From Diplosphaera chodatii (Eukaryota > Chlorophyta > Trebouxiophyceae > Prasiolales > Stichococcaceae), in the NCBI GenBank assembly GCA_032358165.1, contig JAALGY010000036.1, forward strand, positions 1 through 64,000: 64,000 nt of DNA. The letters are read 5' to 3'. Below the pieces are notes generated by a model. The model saw nothing but the letters and a program-made list of their open reading frames with translations. It was not told the origin of the DNA and made no database searches. Each line of letters starts with the position of its first letter. The first letter of the stretch is position 1. Shown in pieces: positions 15,171 through 26,821 of the stretch. Both the position numbers and the translations under genes were made by a program.

Positions 15171-15782
15171 TGGGCATCAGGAAGTCGTGTGGTTTGGTGG
15201 TCACGAAGCCAGGATGGTCAGCGTCGCCATGCCCAGCGGGGGCTGCAAACGGACATGGGTGTGGCAGTGCTTTTCATGTAGTGCTCGTGCAGATAATACG
15301 ATTCTGAGATGAGCCCGGTAGAATTTCATGTGCCAGAGGGCTGTGACTATGTTCTGCAAGTGCAGTTGTGTCATGCTGCCTGTGCTGCTACTGTGTTTGC
15401 GGCACACATCCTCAAAAGTACTCTGATTCCTCAGGTCACACCCAGCAGGGTACAGTGAATAGTCAACAGATGAAAAGGCTGGCTGCAAACCCCCGCCACA
15501 ATGAAGCTCTGTGCTTGCTGACTGGACCGCGCGGCATAGGGCTGGAAGCTGGGCCCCATGGCAGCCCGGCTGCGTAGGCAGTGTAGGCACGTGCCCCCTG
15601 TGGCGGCTGCAGGAGGCCGGCGGTGAATTCTGGATGCAGTGGCCCTGCGCTGTTCCCCACTGTCTGCAGTGCAACCTCCGCAGCGGGGGTGTCCTTTGGC
15701 CCTGCACAGCGCAGATGATCGCTGCAATACAGTCACCCGACAGGCATGTGCATCTCGAGCAGGTCTGACAGAAAGTGCGATT
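15171..15782. other. Convergent 3' spacer between RPA12-like and mL24 genes
   Basis: 612 bp between the stop codons of two converging genes. No convincing coding signal or repeat was seen. Confidence 0.45.
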
Positions 15783-16508
15783 TCAGTAGTCCATGTGAGG
15801 CATGCCTGGCTGCGTACCGGGCAGTGGCCGCGGTTTCCTGCGCTGCTTGAGGATTTCAGGCCGAGGGACAATCGAGCCTGAAGCCTTTTTCCCCCGTGTC
15901 ACTCGCACCTGCCGGCAAGCAGGTCACGTCAGCCTGCCACGCTCCTGTGAGCAAAGTGAAATGATGGACACCACCTCTGCGCTCTGTCAACGGTGCACTG
16001 CACTTCATATGCACCTTACTGCCGTCCTCAAGAAAGCGCCAGGTGCTGCGCACGGGCGCCTTGGTGACTGGGTCGACAAGCTGCACATTGGAGTAGTGCA
16101 GAGGCGACTCCGTGGTGATAATGCCACCAGGGTTGTCCCCCGACCGTTTGATATGCCGCTTTGCCTGCGAAGCACTGGCTGTGCACGTGACAAACGCGTG
16201 ATAGGCCAGAATACGTTTGACTGGCATATGCGAATGCTGGCTATATGCCTCACGCATGCTTGCTCAGGTGTCCACTGCAGCAGCACCAGCAAACCGTCGC
16301 AGTAGCGACGCCTCAAACATGCCACCGGGCGCACCAGGTTACGGCCCTCCACAATGACGCGCGGCACGCGGTCATCACGGATGACCTTGGACACCACGCC
16401 GTGCTGACCTTTGTCCTTGCCTGCCGTGATATGGACCAAGTCGCCTCGAAGAATCTTCCACTTGCCGCGCAGGAACTGGGGCTTGATGGCCTTGCGGATG
16501 ACGCCCAT
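15783..16508 (-). CDS. Mitochondrial large-subunit ribosomal protein L24 (uL24m)
   Basis: Binds 23S-type rRNA early in assembly of the mitochondrial large subunit. Three exons join in phase (16508-16335, 16164-16015, 15908-15783) to give 149 residues. The first holds the KOW motif (WKILRGDLVHITAGKDKG, then GVVSKVI). The second begins AKRHIKRSGDNPGG and contains SPLHYSNVQLVDP. The third has VRVTRGKKASGSIVPRPEIL. The protein starts directly at the KOW region without a chloroplast transit peptide, and the opening matches plant mitochondrial L24 rather than the longer plastid form. A short N-terminal targeting signal is therefore assumed. Confidence 0.88.
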
Positions 16509-17179
16509 GGCGGCGACGGCTCAGCTCAACAAGCACGTATCAACCATGCTGTCACATGGCAGCCCTCGCTCGAATGCTGAGGCAATGTAACGGTGGCTTG
16601 GTGTTGCGATGCGTCAGCTCTTGGCTGACTGCGCGCCAGGTGCGCAATTGCTGAGCAATGCACTGCAGCTTACATGAGCGCGCTGACAACAACAAAGTGA
16701 CGGCTACAGCCCCGCTCTGACTCGGGTTGCAGTGCGATCCTCCCAGATGTGAGCAGGCTATGGTAGCGAAACACTCATGTACGAGCGCAAAGTGAAAGTA
16801 AGGAGCAGCTAGGCTCCACGGGACCTGAATGCGCAGGCCAAAACAGGCTTGATGAGGCAGCGGCAGACCTGCCCTTGCTGCTTGGGATTGCCGTCCAATG
16901 GAGCACAGCAACTGCCTTTCCGGCAGATAGGAACCGGGCAAGGTACACTACTGGGTCACTGCTTGGCAAACGCGCTGAGCATTGACATGCTGCCTTCCGG
17001 TCCTAGACTTTGACCAGCTTAGCTTTCAATCAGACGTGCGGAAAGCGATGATGGACATGTTCTGTCGTGCTGACCGCACGAAGCCCTGCAGGTCAAGGCA
17101 TGATGGCTGCGGAGCATGCGGCACTCGTGCACATTGACCCGCGACAACGGACACAGACCATCTGACTCTGCCTGCGGCC
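16509..17179. promoter_or_regulatory. Divergent promoter region, mL24 and diflavin reductase
   Basis: 671 bp between two starts facing away from each other. No conserved frame, repeat or recognisable element was found. Confidence 0.4.
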
Positions 17180-20084
17180 ATGCAGACGCCTCTGACGATT
17201 CTGTTTGGAAGTCAGACTGGCAATGCCCAGGTGCGCGTCAGTGCTGCCACTGATGAGCAATCCTGATGGCGCCCAGCATGTGCCACGAGAGAATAGACAC
17301 GCTTCGTTTGCAGGATGTGGCCGAGCGCATCGAGAGGGAGGCGAAGGCTAGACACTATGCGACGCGCACGGTCGCTATGAATGCATATGAGATCAGGCAG
17401 CTGCCGCAGGAGCATGCAGTGATTTTTGTGGCATCCACCACCGGCCAGGTGCAGCGCACATGAGCTCTGCAGATGCACAGGCGCTCGGAATACCACGGCT
17501 GAGGCAATAGTGACCGGCTGCATGTGCAGTAATGGCGTTCTATTTTGAACATGGCATGTGCAGGGTGAGGTGCCGGACAACATGAAGCGGTTCTGGCGCT
17601 TCCTACTGAACAGAAACCTGCCGTCCAACTCCCTTTGCCAAGTGCAGAGCGCGGTGTTTGGCCTGGGCGATTCAGGTGCTCATGGTGTCCCACATAGCAC
17701 CTTCTGCTGCATCCTTGTGGACGGCATGGCCCAGCTCCCGGCACCTGCTGAAGCCGGCGACCAGGCTGCGCAGCGTGCAGGGTACGCCAAGTACAACGTG
17801 GTGGCGCTGAAGCTGGCGCAGCGGCTGAGGGCCCTGGGGGCGGGCAGCCTGGTGCCCCGTGGCCTGGGGGACGATGCGCACCCCACCGGCTACGAGGCCG
17901 CGCTGGACCCTTGGCTGGCCGACCTGTGGCCCGCGCTGCGCTCCCACTCCCCCCTGCCGCCCGGCGCCACAGAGGTGCGCCCGGCCCCGCAGCACCGCAG
18001 CGCCCGTCGGCACGCCTGCCGTAGGTGCCCAGCGACCATGGGACTTTTGCTTGCACGGCATGAGCTGTGGGCTGCATGCTGCGCAGCCGGCGCCTGACGA
18101 CACCAGGATGGTGCTGGCTCCCAAGTACCGTGTGGAGGTGCTGCTGGAGAATGGGACGCGCGGCACGGCGGCTGCAGAGCAACCAGCGCCACAGATTGCA
18201 GAGCTGTGCGCAGCGCAGAATCTCGCACGCCTGGATGCGGCAGCCTCTGGCGCCCACCTGCCCACTGGTGCACAGCCATCAGGTGGGTCCCCTAGTCTGC
18301 TGCGAGCACAGCAACTGCATGTCCTGCTGGCTTTGCTGCAATCAGGACGAAGGTCCTGGTCTGTGTTGGCAACAGTGTTTGCTGCGTGCAGGCTTTGGGC
18401 CACACAACCCAGTCTCGGCACGCCTGACGGAAAACCGGCGGCTGACAGCGCCTGGACACTACCAGGACGTGCGCCACCTCAGCTTCGACCTTGAGCGGTC
18501 GGGCCTGCAGTTCGATCCCGGGGACGCGCTGGCAGTTGTGCCCAGGCAGCCAGATGCCGCGGTGGCTGCATTCCTGCAGCGTGTGGGGCTGCCGGCACAT
18601 GCAAACCTGCGGGTCACACTGGCAGAGCCGGCTCCAGATGGTGCGGAACCGCCGGGTTTCCAGGTCGGTCGTGTGCAGGTGCCCAAGCTGTGTGCAGTCC
18701 TGCTGTTCTCTCAGTGTCGATGCTCCTCTTGCATATCAAGTTGCAGTGTGTCCAGCTGGCGGCCTGCTGTATGGCAGGTGGAAGCACGGCACCTGGTAGC
18801 GGGAGCTCTAGACATCAGTGGCGCCTCACCGCGGCGGTTTTTCCTGGAGGTGCTGCAGCACTTTGCAGAGGTGCCCGCGGAGGCAGACCGCCTGCAGTAC
18901 CTTGCCTCCCCAGAGGGGCGTGATGACATGTACCGCTACAACCAGCGTGAAGGTGCGTTTGTAGCTGGATTTTGATTGCAGCTGGGCAGCAAAGAAAATA
19001 TCATGGAGGCAGCATGCCCAAGCTTGATGGTATCATCACACAGCAACTGGCGGCTTCGCATGCCTACGCTGCAGGTCGCACAGTGCTGGAGGTGCTGCAG
19101 GACTTTCCCAGCGCCCGTCCGCCTGTTGAGTGGCTGCTGCAGACGGTGCCACGGCTGCGGCCTCGCCTGTTCTCTATCTCCTCAGCCCAGTCGGCAGCCC
19201 CCACCCAGGTTGACATCACCGCTGCTATCGTGGATTGGGTCACGCCATTCAAGCGCCGGCGAAAGGTGAGACTGTTTGGTATCACGTTGGATGGCACAGC
19301 CTTCTTACAGTGTGTTTGCTGTGCTCTGCATCGGGCATGGCATGAGGGAACAGCAGAGACGGCTGTGCTGTCAATCTGCACACACACGTTCTGGCCATGT
19401 GCAGGGGGTGTGCACGTCGTGGCTGGCAGCCTTGGACCCGCAGCGGGGGGAGGTGCGGGTGCCGGTGTGGGTGGAGCGCGGCGCATTCGGGTTGCCTGCA
19501 GACCCAGCTGTTCCGCTCATACTCGTGGGACCCGGCACTGGCGTCGCACCCTTCCGCGCATTCTTACAGCACAGGCAGCAGACAGGCGGTGGGATCACGT
19601 CTGCAGCCAGGGCTGTCATGTGCCAGCAACAGGCACTGCCTTTGCAGAAGGTGTCCATGTGACGTATGCTCTTTGAACGAGGTGCAAATCGGCTGCAGCG
19701 CGCCGCGCAGGCACAGCTCAGGGCCCGGTGCACCTGTTCTTCGGCTGCCGCAACGAGGAGGGCGACTACCTATACCAGCAGGAGTGGCAGCAGCTGCAGC
19801 AAGCTGGTGTGCTGGCGGGCCTTCACACTGCCTTCTCTCGGGACCAGCCCCAGAAGGTGTATGTGACGCACCTCATCCGGCGCCAGGCAGCGCTCGTCTG
19901 GCAACTGCTGCAGCAGGGCGCTGTCGTGTACGTCTCCGGATCAGCCAGCAAGATGCCACAGGACGTGATGGCTGCATTCGAGGATGCCATAGTCAGCGCT
20001 GGGCTAGGGGAGCGGGATGCTGCAAGGCAGTACCTACGCAACATGGAGCAGCGCGGTCGCTACCGCGTGGAGGCGTGGTCATGA
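17180..20084 (+). CDS. NDOR1: NADPH-dependent diflavin oxidoreductase 1 (NDOR1/ATR3/Tah18 type)
   Basis: Passes electrons from NADPH through FAD and FMN to the anamorsin/Dre2 partner in cytosolic iron-sulfur cluster assembly. Ten exons join in phase: 17180-17230, 17314-17448, 17564-17675, 17781-17974, 18087-18282, 18392-18663, 18778-18952, 19075-19265, 19405-19588 and 19717-20084. They give about 625 residues, the normal size. The FMN loop FGSQTGNA lies at the start, with FGLGDSGYAKYN near residue 95. The FAD motif [10 protein letters not shown] is near residue 385, and the NADPH motif [12 protein letters not shown] is near residue 485. [13 protein letters not shown] and YVSGSAS follow. The C-terminal VEAWS keeps the aromatic residue that stacks on FAD. 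No targeting peptide is present, which agrees with a cytosolic role. Confidence 0.92.
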
Positions 20085-20466
20085 GTGGCTGATTGGGCGG
20101 ACGTGCATGCATGCATTGCCTCGTGTCATGGAGATCATGGCGCAAGGTGATCAGAGAGAGGTACAGCCAAGCACCCAAGCTTGACAACGTGGATCAGAGC
20201 CCATCGTCTTAAGGAAAGGCTGTGGACTGTGCCCCTTTCATTCATGCAAGCCAGGTAGCCAGCCCTTTCAAGGGGGCACAACCTGACAAGACTGGTTCGC
20301 CTAGCAGTCCCCCAATATTTGTCCAAGGTCCGCAGCTTGCATAGTAGCTCTTACATCAGCTCTTGCAGATTGCATCACCAATCAGCAACGCGCAGGGAGC
20401 GGTCCGCCGTTGAGATCAGACCCGCGGAATACCACTCGCTGACACAGCCTCGTTCTAGATCCAGCA
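20085..20466. other. Spacer and presumed promoter of phosphomannomutase
   Basis: 382 bp between two plus-strand genes, with no coding signal. It should contain the 3' UTR of the reductase and the promoter of the mutase. Confidence 0.4.
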
Positions 20467-21953
20467 ATGACCGCCAGCAGGAAGAACAGAACGCTTGTGC
20501 TGTTCGATGTCGATGGCACGCTCACACTGCCACGCAAGGTAGGCCGTTGCGTGATGCGCACCGCTTGCGATCCCCAAAGTGTTGGTCGCAGTGCTGCCCG
20601 ATCTGGCGAAGCCTGGGCCATTTGCACCCATTCAGCTGGGTTCAACCGCCTGTCGGAGTGACCACGGCCTGCATGCTTCCTACACTTAAACGAGACACCG
20701 TGGCTCGGTGCAGGCGTCAGACCAAACTATGAAGGACTTCCTACAGAAGTTGCGGCAGGTGCGTGCCTGCTGCATCAGGCAGCAGTATGCGTTGTGCGTC
20801 GCATGCGTGGGCGGGCAGAAGGATTGCAAGCGCTCTTGCACATGCAGAGTGGCTTGACAGTCGGCATCGTGGGCGGATCCGACCTGGTGAAGATCTCCGA
20901 GCAACTGGGCGCAGACGGTGAAGATAGCATGAATGTTCATTTGCAATGATGCTGGCCATGCCACGCATCCGGGGCCAATGCATCTACATCCAAAGCATAC
21001 ACCCCAGCCTCCTGACGTTGGATGGTGCAGCCGTGGACGTATACGACTATGTCTTTTCGGAGAATGGGCTGGTGGCGCACAAGGCGGGTCAGCTATTGGC
21101 AAAGGCCAGCCTGAAGACGCACCTGGGCGAGCCCACCCTGCGGCGTCTAATCAACTTCGTCCTGCACTACATCGCCGACCTGGACATCCCCGTGAAGCGC
21201 GGCACCTTCATTGAGTTCCGGAATGGCATGCTGAACGTTTCCCCTATTGGGCGCAACTGCAGCCAGGAGGAGCGCGACGAGTTTGAGCGCTACGACGCCG
21301 GCGCTGGCGTGCGGTACGGACCTGACCTTGACATCAGCTCAGCTGCTGCACCTTGCTCTTTCCCTGTGATGACTGAGACTGTGTTCGGTCAGCAACGACC
21401 GCTCGGCTGCCCAGCTGATCATCAGGGTTGGCGTTGTTGTCCACAGGAAGAAGATGGTGGAGGTGCTGAGGGAGCAGTTTGCAGACCTTGAGCTGACCTA
21501 CAGCATCGGGGGCCAGATCAGCTTTGATGTCTTCCCCGCCGGCTGGGACAAGACATACTGCCTACGATTTGTAGAGAATGACTTTGACGACATCTACTTT
21601 TTTGGTGCGACAAATCTCGCTGGCAACAAGGCTTGATATATAAACAGTATTGTTTTGCTTGAACTTGTCCGAATTTGATGACCCATTGGATCCGGTGGTC
21701 GATGCAGGTGACAAGACCTACAAGGTGGGGGCTAGCACACAAAAACATTGTCGCATTTATGACACGAAAATGCTTTTTGCATTATGGGCAGCTTATGGTG
21801 CAATTCAGTAATGTTTTCTCCCGTGCTCGACTGCAGGGCGGCAATGACTACGAGATATTCGCTTCTGACAGGACAATAGGTCACACTGTCACGAGCCCGG
21901 TGGACACAATCACCCAATGCACGGATCTCTTTCTCACGGGCAATCCCGCCTGA
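20467..21953 (+). CDS. PMM: Phosphomannomutase (eukaryotic PMM, HAD superfamily)
   Basis: Converts mannose-6-phosphate to mannose-1-phosphate for GDP-mannose, feeding N-glycosylation and, in plants, ascorbate synthesis. Seven exons join in phase: 20467-20538, 20714-20758, 20848-20917, 21031-21313, 21447-21604, 21708-21724 (only 17 bp) and 21837-21953. They give about 253 residues, close to the family norm. The HAD nucleophile motif is LFDVDGTLT. Other family blocks are [45 protein letters not shown]-type [12 protein letters not shown] and the late GGNDYEIF. All expected catalytic aspartates are present. Confidence 0.93.
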
Positions 21954-21990
21954 GCACAACGTCGAAAAGGATCAGCTTGTCCTTGTAGAC

Positions 21991-22053
21991 AACAATGGGC
22001 GTTCGCAGTAGCGAGACGCGAGTTTGGCCCCGATGGCCGTGAAGGGCAAGTAG
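21991..22053 (+). repeat. Interspersed repeat, copy 1 (GTTCGC-GAGACGCGAGTTTGG unit)
   Basis: About 60 bp that aligns with 22574-22636, sharing GGCGTTCGCA, GCGAGACGCGAGTTTG and a CCCC run followed by TGAAGG. In this copy the expected GGCCAAACT partner of the GTTTGGCC arm is missing, so the hairpin is broken. Confidence 0.6.
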
Positions 22054-22539
22054 ACAGGGGAAGGCTTGTTAGTCCGTGGTTGTATCCTCCCCCCGGTGGT
22101 GCGTAAATGCACCCATCCCTGCGGTACTTAGGCAACTTTGCCACCTCGTGTCCAAACGCCGCCAAAGTCGTGCCAGGTGCCTTTCGGATGTCTGCAAGCC
22201 TCAGTGCAAAGTTTCAGCGCGATTGGCAAGCCTGGTGCAACCGTGCCACCCGATGCTCGTTCCAGGAAGATGCATTGCTCTTGTTTCGCGTGGCCCACCC
22301 CGTCGATGGCAAACGCATTACTTCGTTAGTCTGCGTGATGTGACATAAACCACGCACTAACCTACGATGCCGCGCCGCGCCGCGTCTGCGATGCCTCAGC
22401 GCGTCTGGCATTGCAGGCATGATGGGCCAGAAACATTCAATTCGAAGTGCACAGCTGCTGGGAACGTCTTCAATGGACGCTGCGCTCTGGAATCCGTTCC
22501 GGAAATCTGGTGCTCAAAACTCGGTCCGGGTGAACACAT

Positions 22540-22575
22540 GAGTTTGGCCCCCCCTGTAGGGGAGGCCAAACTGAA
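22540..22575. repeat. Hairpin AGTTTGGCC / GGCCAAACT
   Basis: A near-perfect inverted repeat. AGTTTGGCC and its reverse complement GGCCAAACT flank a C-run and G-run that also pair, with a loop of a few bases. It sits immediately before repeat copy 2. The same hairpin recurs near 22930-22956. Confidence 0.7.
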
Positions 22576-22636
22576 CAATTGGCGTTCGCATGGGCGAGAC
22601 GCGAGTTTGTCCCCCACCGGCATTGAAGGAAAGCGG
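22574..22636 (+). repeat. Interspersed repeat, copy 2
   Basis: Partner of copy 1 at 21991-22053, same orientation, about 580 bp apart. It differs by a handful of substitutions and short changes after the C-run. Confidence 0.6.
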
Positions 22637-22899
22637 GAGGCAAGAAGGGCGTGCACTCCGAAAGGCACCATCACATCTCCCCGTCATAGAAAAACACTTA
22701 ACTTATACCCCTTAGCTAAGAGGACATAAACATTCACAAACCAAATACCGCTTGACCGCGCGGCGCAACTCGCCCGTGGGCTGTGCGACGCCGATAGCAA
22801 CAATGCAGGAAGAAAGCGAGATGATTTCAGGCCACAAGCGCACGGCGCTGACGGCCGAAGGCCACCATCAGCCTTTCCGGAAATAATGGCTGTAGGGTT

Positions 22900-22958
22900 T
22901 ACGTTCGCTCTAAGCGGTGAACGCAAAGAGTTTGGCCCCTGAAGGGGGGCCAAACTAA
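22900..22958 (+). repeat. Interspersed repeat, diverged copy 3 with intact hairpin
   Basis: Contains ACGTTCGCTCTAAGCGGTGA and GAGTTTGGCCCC as in copies 1 and 2, then GGGGGGCCAAACT, so the hairpin is complete here. It marks the boundary with the AT-richer part of the island. Confidence 0.5.
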
Positions 22959-23392
22959 AAATTGAAAAAATTGAAATTGGGACACATCTACTCAGCAATC
23001 ATCAAACTGCAATCAGGATTGGGCTCTTCTGTACTTGTTTTGTTGGCTGGATGGTTATATATTTTACCGAGGTTTCCGCCCAAACAAGCTTGACGATAAT
23101 GACACCAGCAGAATCACAGCCGTTTAACATATACGTGGTCAAGTGACTTGTATTGCTTTGCTTGCAACACAGACGAATATAGTCTACCCACTCCCACATG
23201 TCTGTGATTACATGCCTGCATGCGGAAAGTGTGCATTAATCAATATTGAATCACGCACTCGAGACAAAAGCAAGATGCAGATGCACGTGTGAGTCCATGC
23301 AAATTCTACAATGGTCTTGTTTGTGTGTATCGGTATGATGTTGGTGGCTACCTCGCTCCAGTTCCCGTCAGCCCATGGCAACCTTGCTCACG

Positions 23393-23471
23393 ATTGCAGG
23401 TTTGCAACAGTCTGTGTAGTCTGTATGTGTTCTTCGCTCGCGAAGAACACAGACTGTTGCAAACCTGCAAT
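23393..23471. repeat. Long foldback, 32-bp arm with 13-bp insertion in the left arm
   Basis: The right arm (23440-23471) is the exact reverse complement of the left arm if 13 bases (23417-23429) are skipped. Only two bases separate the arms. The insertion looks like a slipped copy of the adjoining TAGTCTGTATGTG-type sequence. It could be a small foldback element or the precursor of a hairpin RNA. Confidence 0.8.
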
Positions 23472-24063
23472 AATATATAGCGCTATTATTAGGCGGCAAC
23501 AACACTCAAATAAAACGTGCTAGCTGGAAGTATCGTCTTTATGTATTCTTTCACGAGTGAGGGTGATGGTATCAATCAATGGCAATGGCGAGGGTTGTCA
23601 TCAGTTTTAAATTGTGCTTTTTCTGGCTGCAGTATAGTTCAACATCTATCTGTCCCTTTGGTGTGCATATGACATATTCCCACATGCAAAAATCTCAGTT
23701 GGTGATGCACGCGCACGCACAGACCTCAGACCCACGAGGAACTGTCATCGTGGAGGTACACAAAGCGTACCGCCATATCACGAACATGAACGTTGCTTGG
23801 TAAGAAGATACAACATCATATCAACCTACGGCCCAACGCACTGTGGAACAAGTTCTACAGGGCGTGCGCAATGATTTCCGATCAAACGCAGGATTCGGGT
23901 GCACGCTGTAGTCGTGTTCACATGGTGGTATATACCAGATCTACATATAGCATCTTGAACAAGCTAGCTAGCAACAATTCTACGCTATCAGTTGCACAGT
24001 GTTTACAATAGTTGGAATCATGCGTCTATCTGCACAAGTGACCTGAAGGTAACAGTGTACGAC

Positions 24064-24102
24064 AGGTTGTATCATACAACCTCATTACATAGTATGTAAT
24101 GA
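24064..24102. repeat. Two adjacent perfect palindromes
   Basis: AGGTTGTAT-C-ATACAACCT (64-82) runs straight into TCATTACATA-G-TATGTAATGA (82-102). The two share one base and both arms are perfect, each with a single-base centre. Chance occurrence of both side by side is unlikely. The function is unknown. Confidence 0.8.
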
Positions 24103-25385
24103 ATGCATGTATGTGTCAGGCTTTGCTCGATGTCGTCCGTAATACCATATCTGATTCCGGCCAGCCCAGCATAGACTGCATGAATCAAACTGTAATATTA
24201 CTTGTTGGTCTCAAACTCCGAGTGACAACAAAGCTCGTCAATATGAGGTGGCTGGCTGCAAGAGATGACATTGCTTCGTATTGGATGCAACAGCAACATA
24301 CATAACCACCATTTGATCAACACCAACCGTGATTGGATGGTCTTTCGATGCTGAACGATGTGAAGGCCTCACGCGGGCATCGTATCCAATCTTGCAACTT
24401 AGGATTTTGAATGAGGCTTAGTGGTGCTGCAAATATTACATCTCTCCAAAATCCATCATCATGCGGCATGATGTACCTGCCAGCAACAATGTGCAAGAGG
24501 TGACTTTTCCGATGTTGCTGAGTCAAAATCATTCACCACTATCTGACATCATTGAAGTTTCATGGCTGAAACTGTGCATGGCGTGGATACCACCGACCAC
24601 TGACGGCTCATGTGCCATGCATGGAAGCACACCGTGTATTCAGCAGTTATCATTGAAGCATCCTATGCATGCACCCGTTTTACCACAAGCGTAGTTGACG
24701 AAGCACAGCTGAACAATCGATGCGAACGAGTCCATCCTGCTGGCCAATCATCATGTTGACGACCATTTTATTATTGTTAGTGTCGGTGGCTTACCAGCAG
24801 ACAGGTTGGAGACGAGACGTTGTCCATCGCATATCCCACAACCTACAACACGGGTTAACAACGGTGTGCCGACAACTGCGTGTGTTCTTCAAGGTCATGA
24901 GACCAACACCGTGTAACGTGCATTGAGAGTGAATTACCACATCACATCTGTTGAGCTCAGCACTACACTACTCACTATGTGAATAGCGGTGTGGGATCTG
25001 ATGTAATAAAGGCATGACCGTTGTGTTATGATATATTGTTGAGGGCACAGGAAAATTTCCTCACTTATAATTTGCCCACATGTATAGTCCACGCACGCAC
25101 GATATCAACGACGTTGAAATGTTCTATTCTCCGGTCGCTTCGTGCATGCCAATCAATCAAACTTCCACTTGGGCAAGCATCATTGATCATTTGTATGATG
25201 CAAGCATGTTGCATATGCATGCGATGCGACTGGGGAGCCGCCATGGAACAGGCCAATGCAATTTGGTTGTTGATAGTGAATGATTTGTGACCGCGTGTCT
25301 AGACATGAGCAAGTATTATTGGTCCAATAATGCATGGGTGTCAGTATCGTAAGCACGTAAAATACTTAGCCAGGGTTGCACTGCA

Positions 25386-25735
25386 CTGCATGCGCGTATA
25401 GACGTGCACCGCGTATGCACGCGTATAGACGGCTGCACGGCTAAGTTCGCGACGTATGCACGGCTGTCGGGCTGTCAGACAACTTGATCTGACGGGATCA
25501 CAAACCAACATTTGCTCTGTGCGATGCTGCGATGGCACCCTGAGCCTTCTGAAGGCCTTCTAGTACTCACCGAAGATGTCTGTAAACGTTGCTGCGCATG
25601 CACGCGGTTGTTAACGGTCAAATTGCTGCATGTAGCTGAGTTGGCAGTTAGTCATCGGCCTGCTGACGTCGACCGAGATCAATCAAGATCCTTGCACGCG
25701 TATATACGTATACGCAGCCATACGCGTGCATACGT
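25386..25735. repeat. Cluster of short GCGTATAGACG / GTATGCACG repeats
   Basis: GCGTATAGACG occurs twice (about 25395 and 25424). GTATGCACG-like units flank them, and a related alternating TACG block lies at 25695-25735. The copies are short and imperfect. Confidence 0.4.
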
Positions 25736-26821
25736 CGCACTTCATGCAGAAATGCCGTATAGTGCAACCCTGTACTTAGCAACTATAACAGCAACAAATC
25801 CCAACAAACAATAATATACCTTTGTTGCGAAACATCGACTTGAGGATTGTTGAGTCTGATACATCGTGCAGTACGAATTGCACTTGTTTTTAGCTGTATG
25901 TGTCGCCTTGTCGCGTGTAACATCCACAAGATGCTCGTGCTAGTAGTGCGAATTTAATTTGTCACATGCAAATCCGGTAGGATGGTTCTATCTACTTTTT
26001 TCTCTCTCTTACATGTAGGGAATCAAATGCCGGCATATACTTTTGTGAACTGCAGGTTAGCTGCATCAGTCATGGTACGTTGACGGTTCTTGTTTCTGAC
26101 GAGATGCCCCACAGAGGCAATAGCACACGGAAGTTTGTTTTGTCAGAAGCCGTAATGCGTACAAGCAAGACATCATTCAAGTACATGGGTCATTTGTTTA
26201 TTTTGTACTTGATGTCAATAATCAAGTTGACAACGATAATTCAAAGATGAGACATGCTATTGGCTTGTAATACCCTGGGTAGCAGCTGGCATGAACACTG
26301 TCGACCAACAGTGTATCGTAGTGTTTTTGCATGGTGTCAGCGCGCACTCGACGCACTCACTCATGATGGATAGTTGAGCCAAAATGCAGCACCCATGTCG
26401 ACCTAACATTTTATTATTATCCATCCCCTGCTCTCGCTCACATATGTATGCATGCACCGAACAGGATGATGATGGTCTTCGAGGTCGTTTCAGCCAATAC
26501 GCGGATGCTATGTGGATATCATCTTGATCGGCGCAGTCTGTCCCTTGCTGTGCCGTTGTATGTGTAAGTCCTCGAGCTCCCTACTGGTGCTAAACCTAAT
26601 GGTAACTGTTTCACTAGAGGGTAGGAACGCAGAGAAGCAGCAGAAGATCGCCAGGTGAGCGGAGGCGTGAAGCAGTGTCCAGCTTGCATGCAACCTGTGT
26701 GAACGAGAGTTTGTGCAAGTCAGCTCATGTTGATTCGCGCGCGGAAGGACCACACTTCTGACACATCGGTTTTTGTGTCCACCAGCGCCAGTGGCAGCAA
26801 TAAACATATCAGCTCAGCCAA

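Larger units (their letters stand above)
21954..26821. other. Gene-poor, AT-richer island with inverted repeats
   Basis: About 4.9 kb without any frame that shows a known domain or credible splicing, although genes in the rest of the window are packed closely. Base composition drops towards AT from about 22980 onward. The first kilobase holds diverged copies of a repeat with a hairpin (listed separately). The middle holds a 32-bp foldback and a double palindrome, and 25390-25735 has short TACG-rich repeats. A 78-residue frame at 22107-22343 is the only one that looks slightly protein-like. The island may be decayed mobile or organelle-derived DNA, or may carry noncoding RNA; the sequence does not decide. 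Confidence 0.55.

Noticed and set aside
16552..16941. 129-codon minus-strand frame upstream of mL24
   Set aside because: Lies in the divergent promoter, has no conserved block, and no splice signal links it to mL24.
17355..18257. 300-codon minus-strand frame
   Set aside because: Antisense shadow of the diflavin reductase exons, with no conserved motif.
25360..25740. Telomere- or CRISPR-like array
   Set aside because: Repeat units are short, imperfect and unevenly spaced; no telomeric TTTAGGG or TTTTAGGG units occur.
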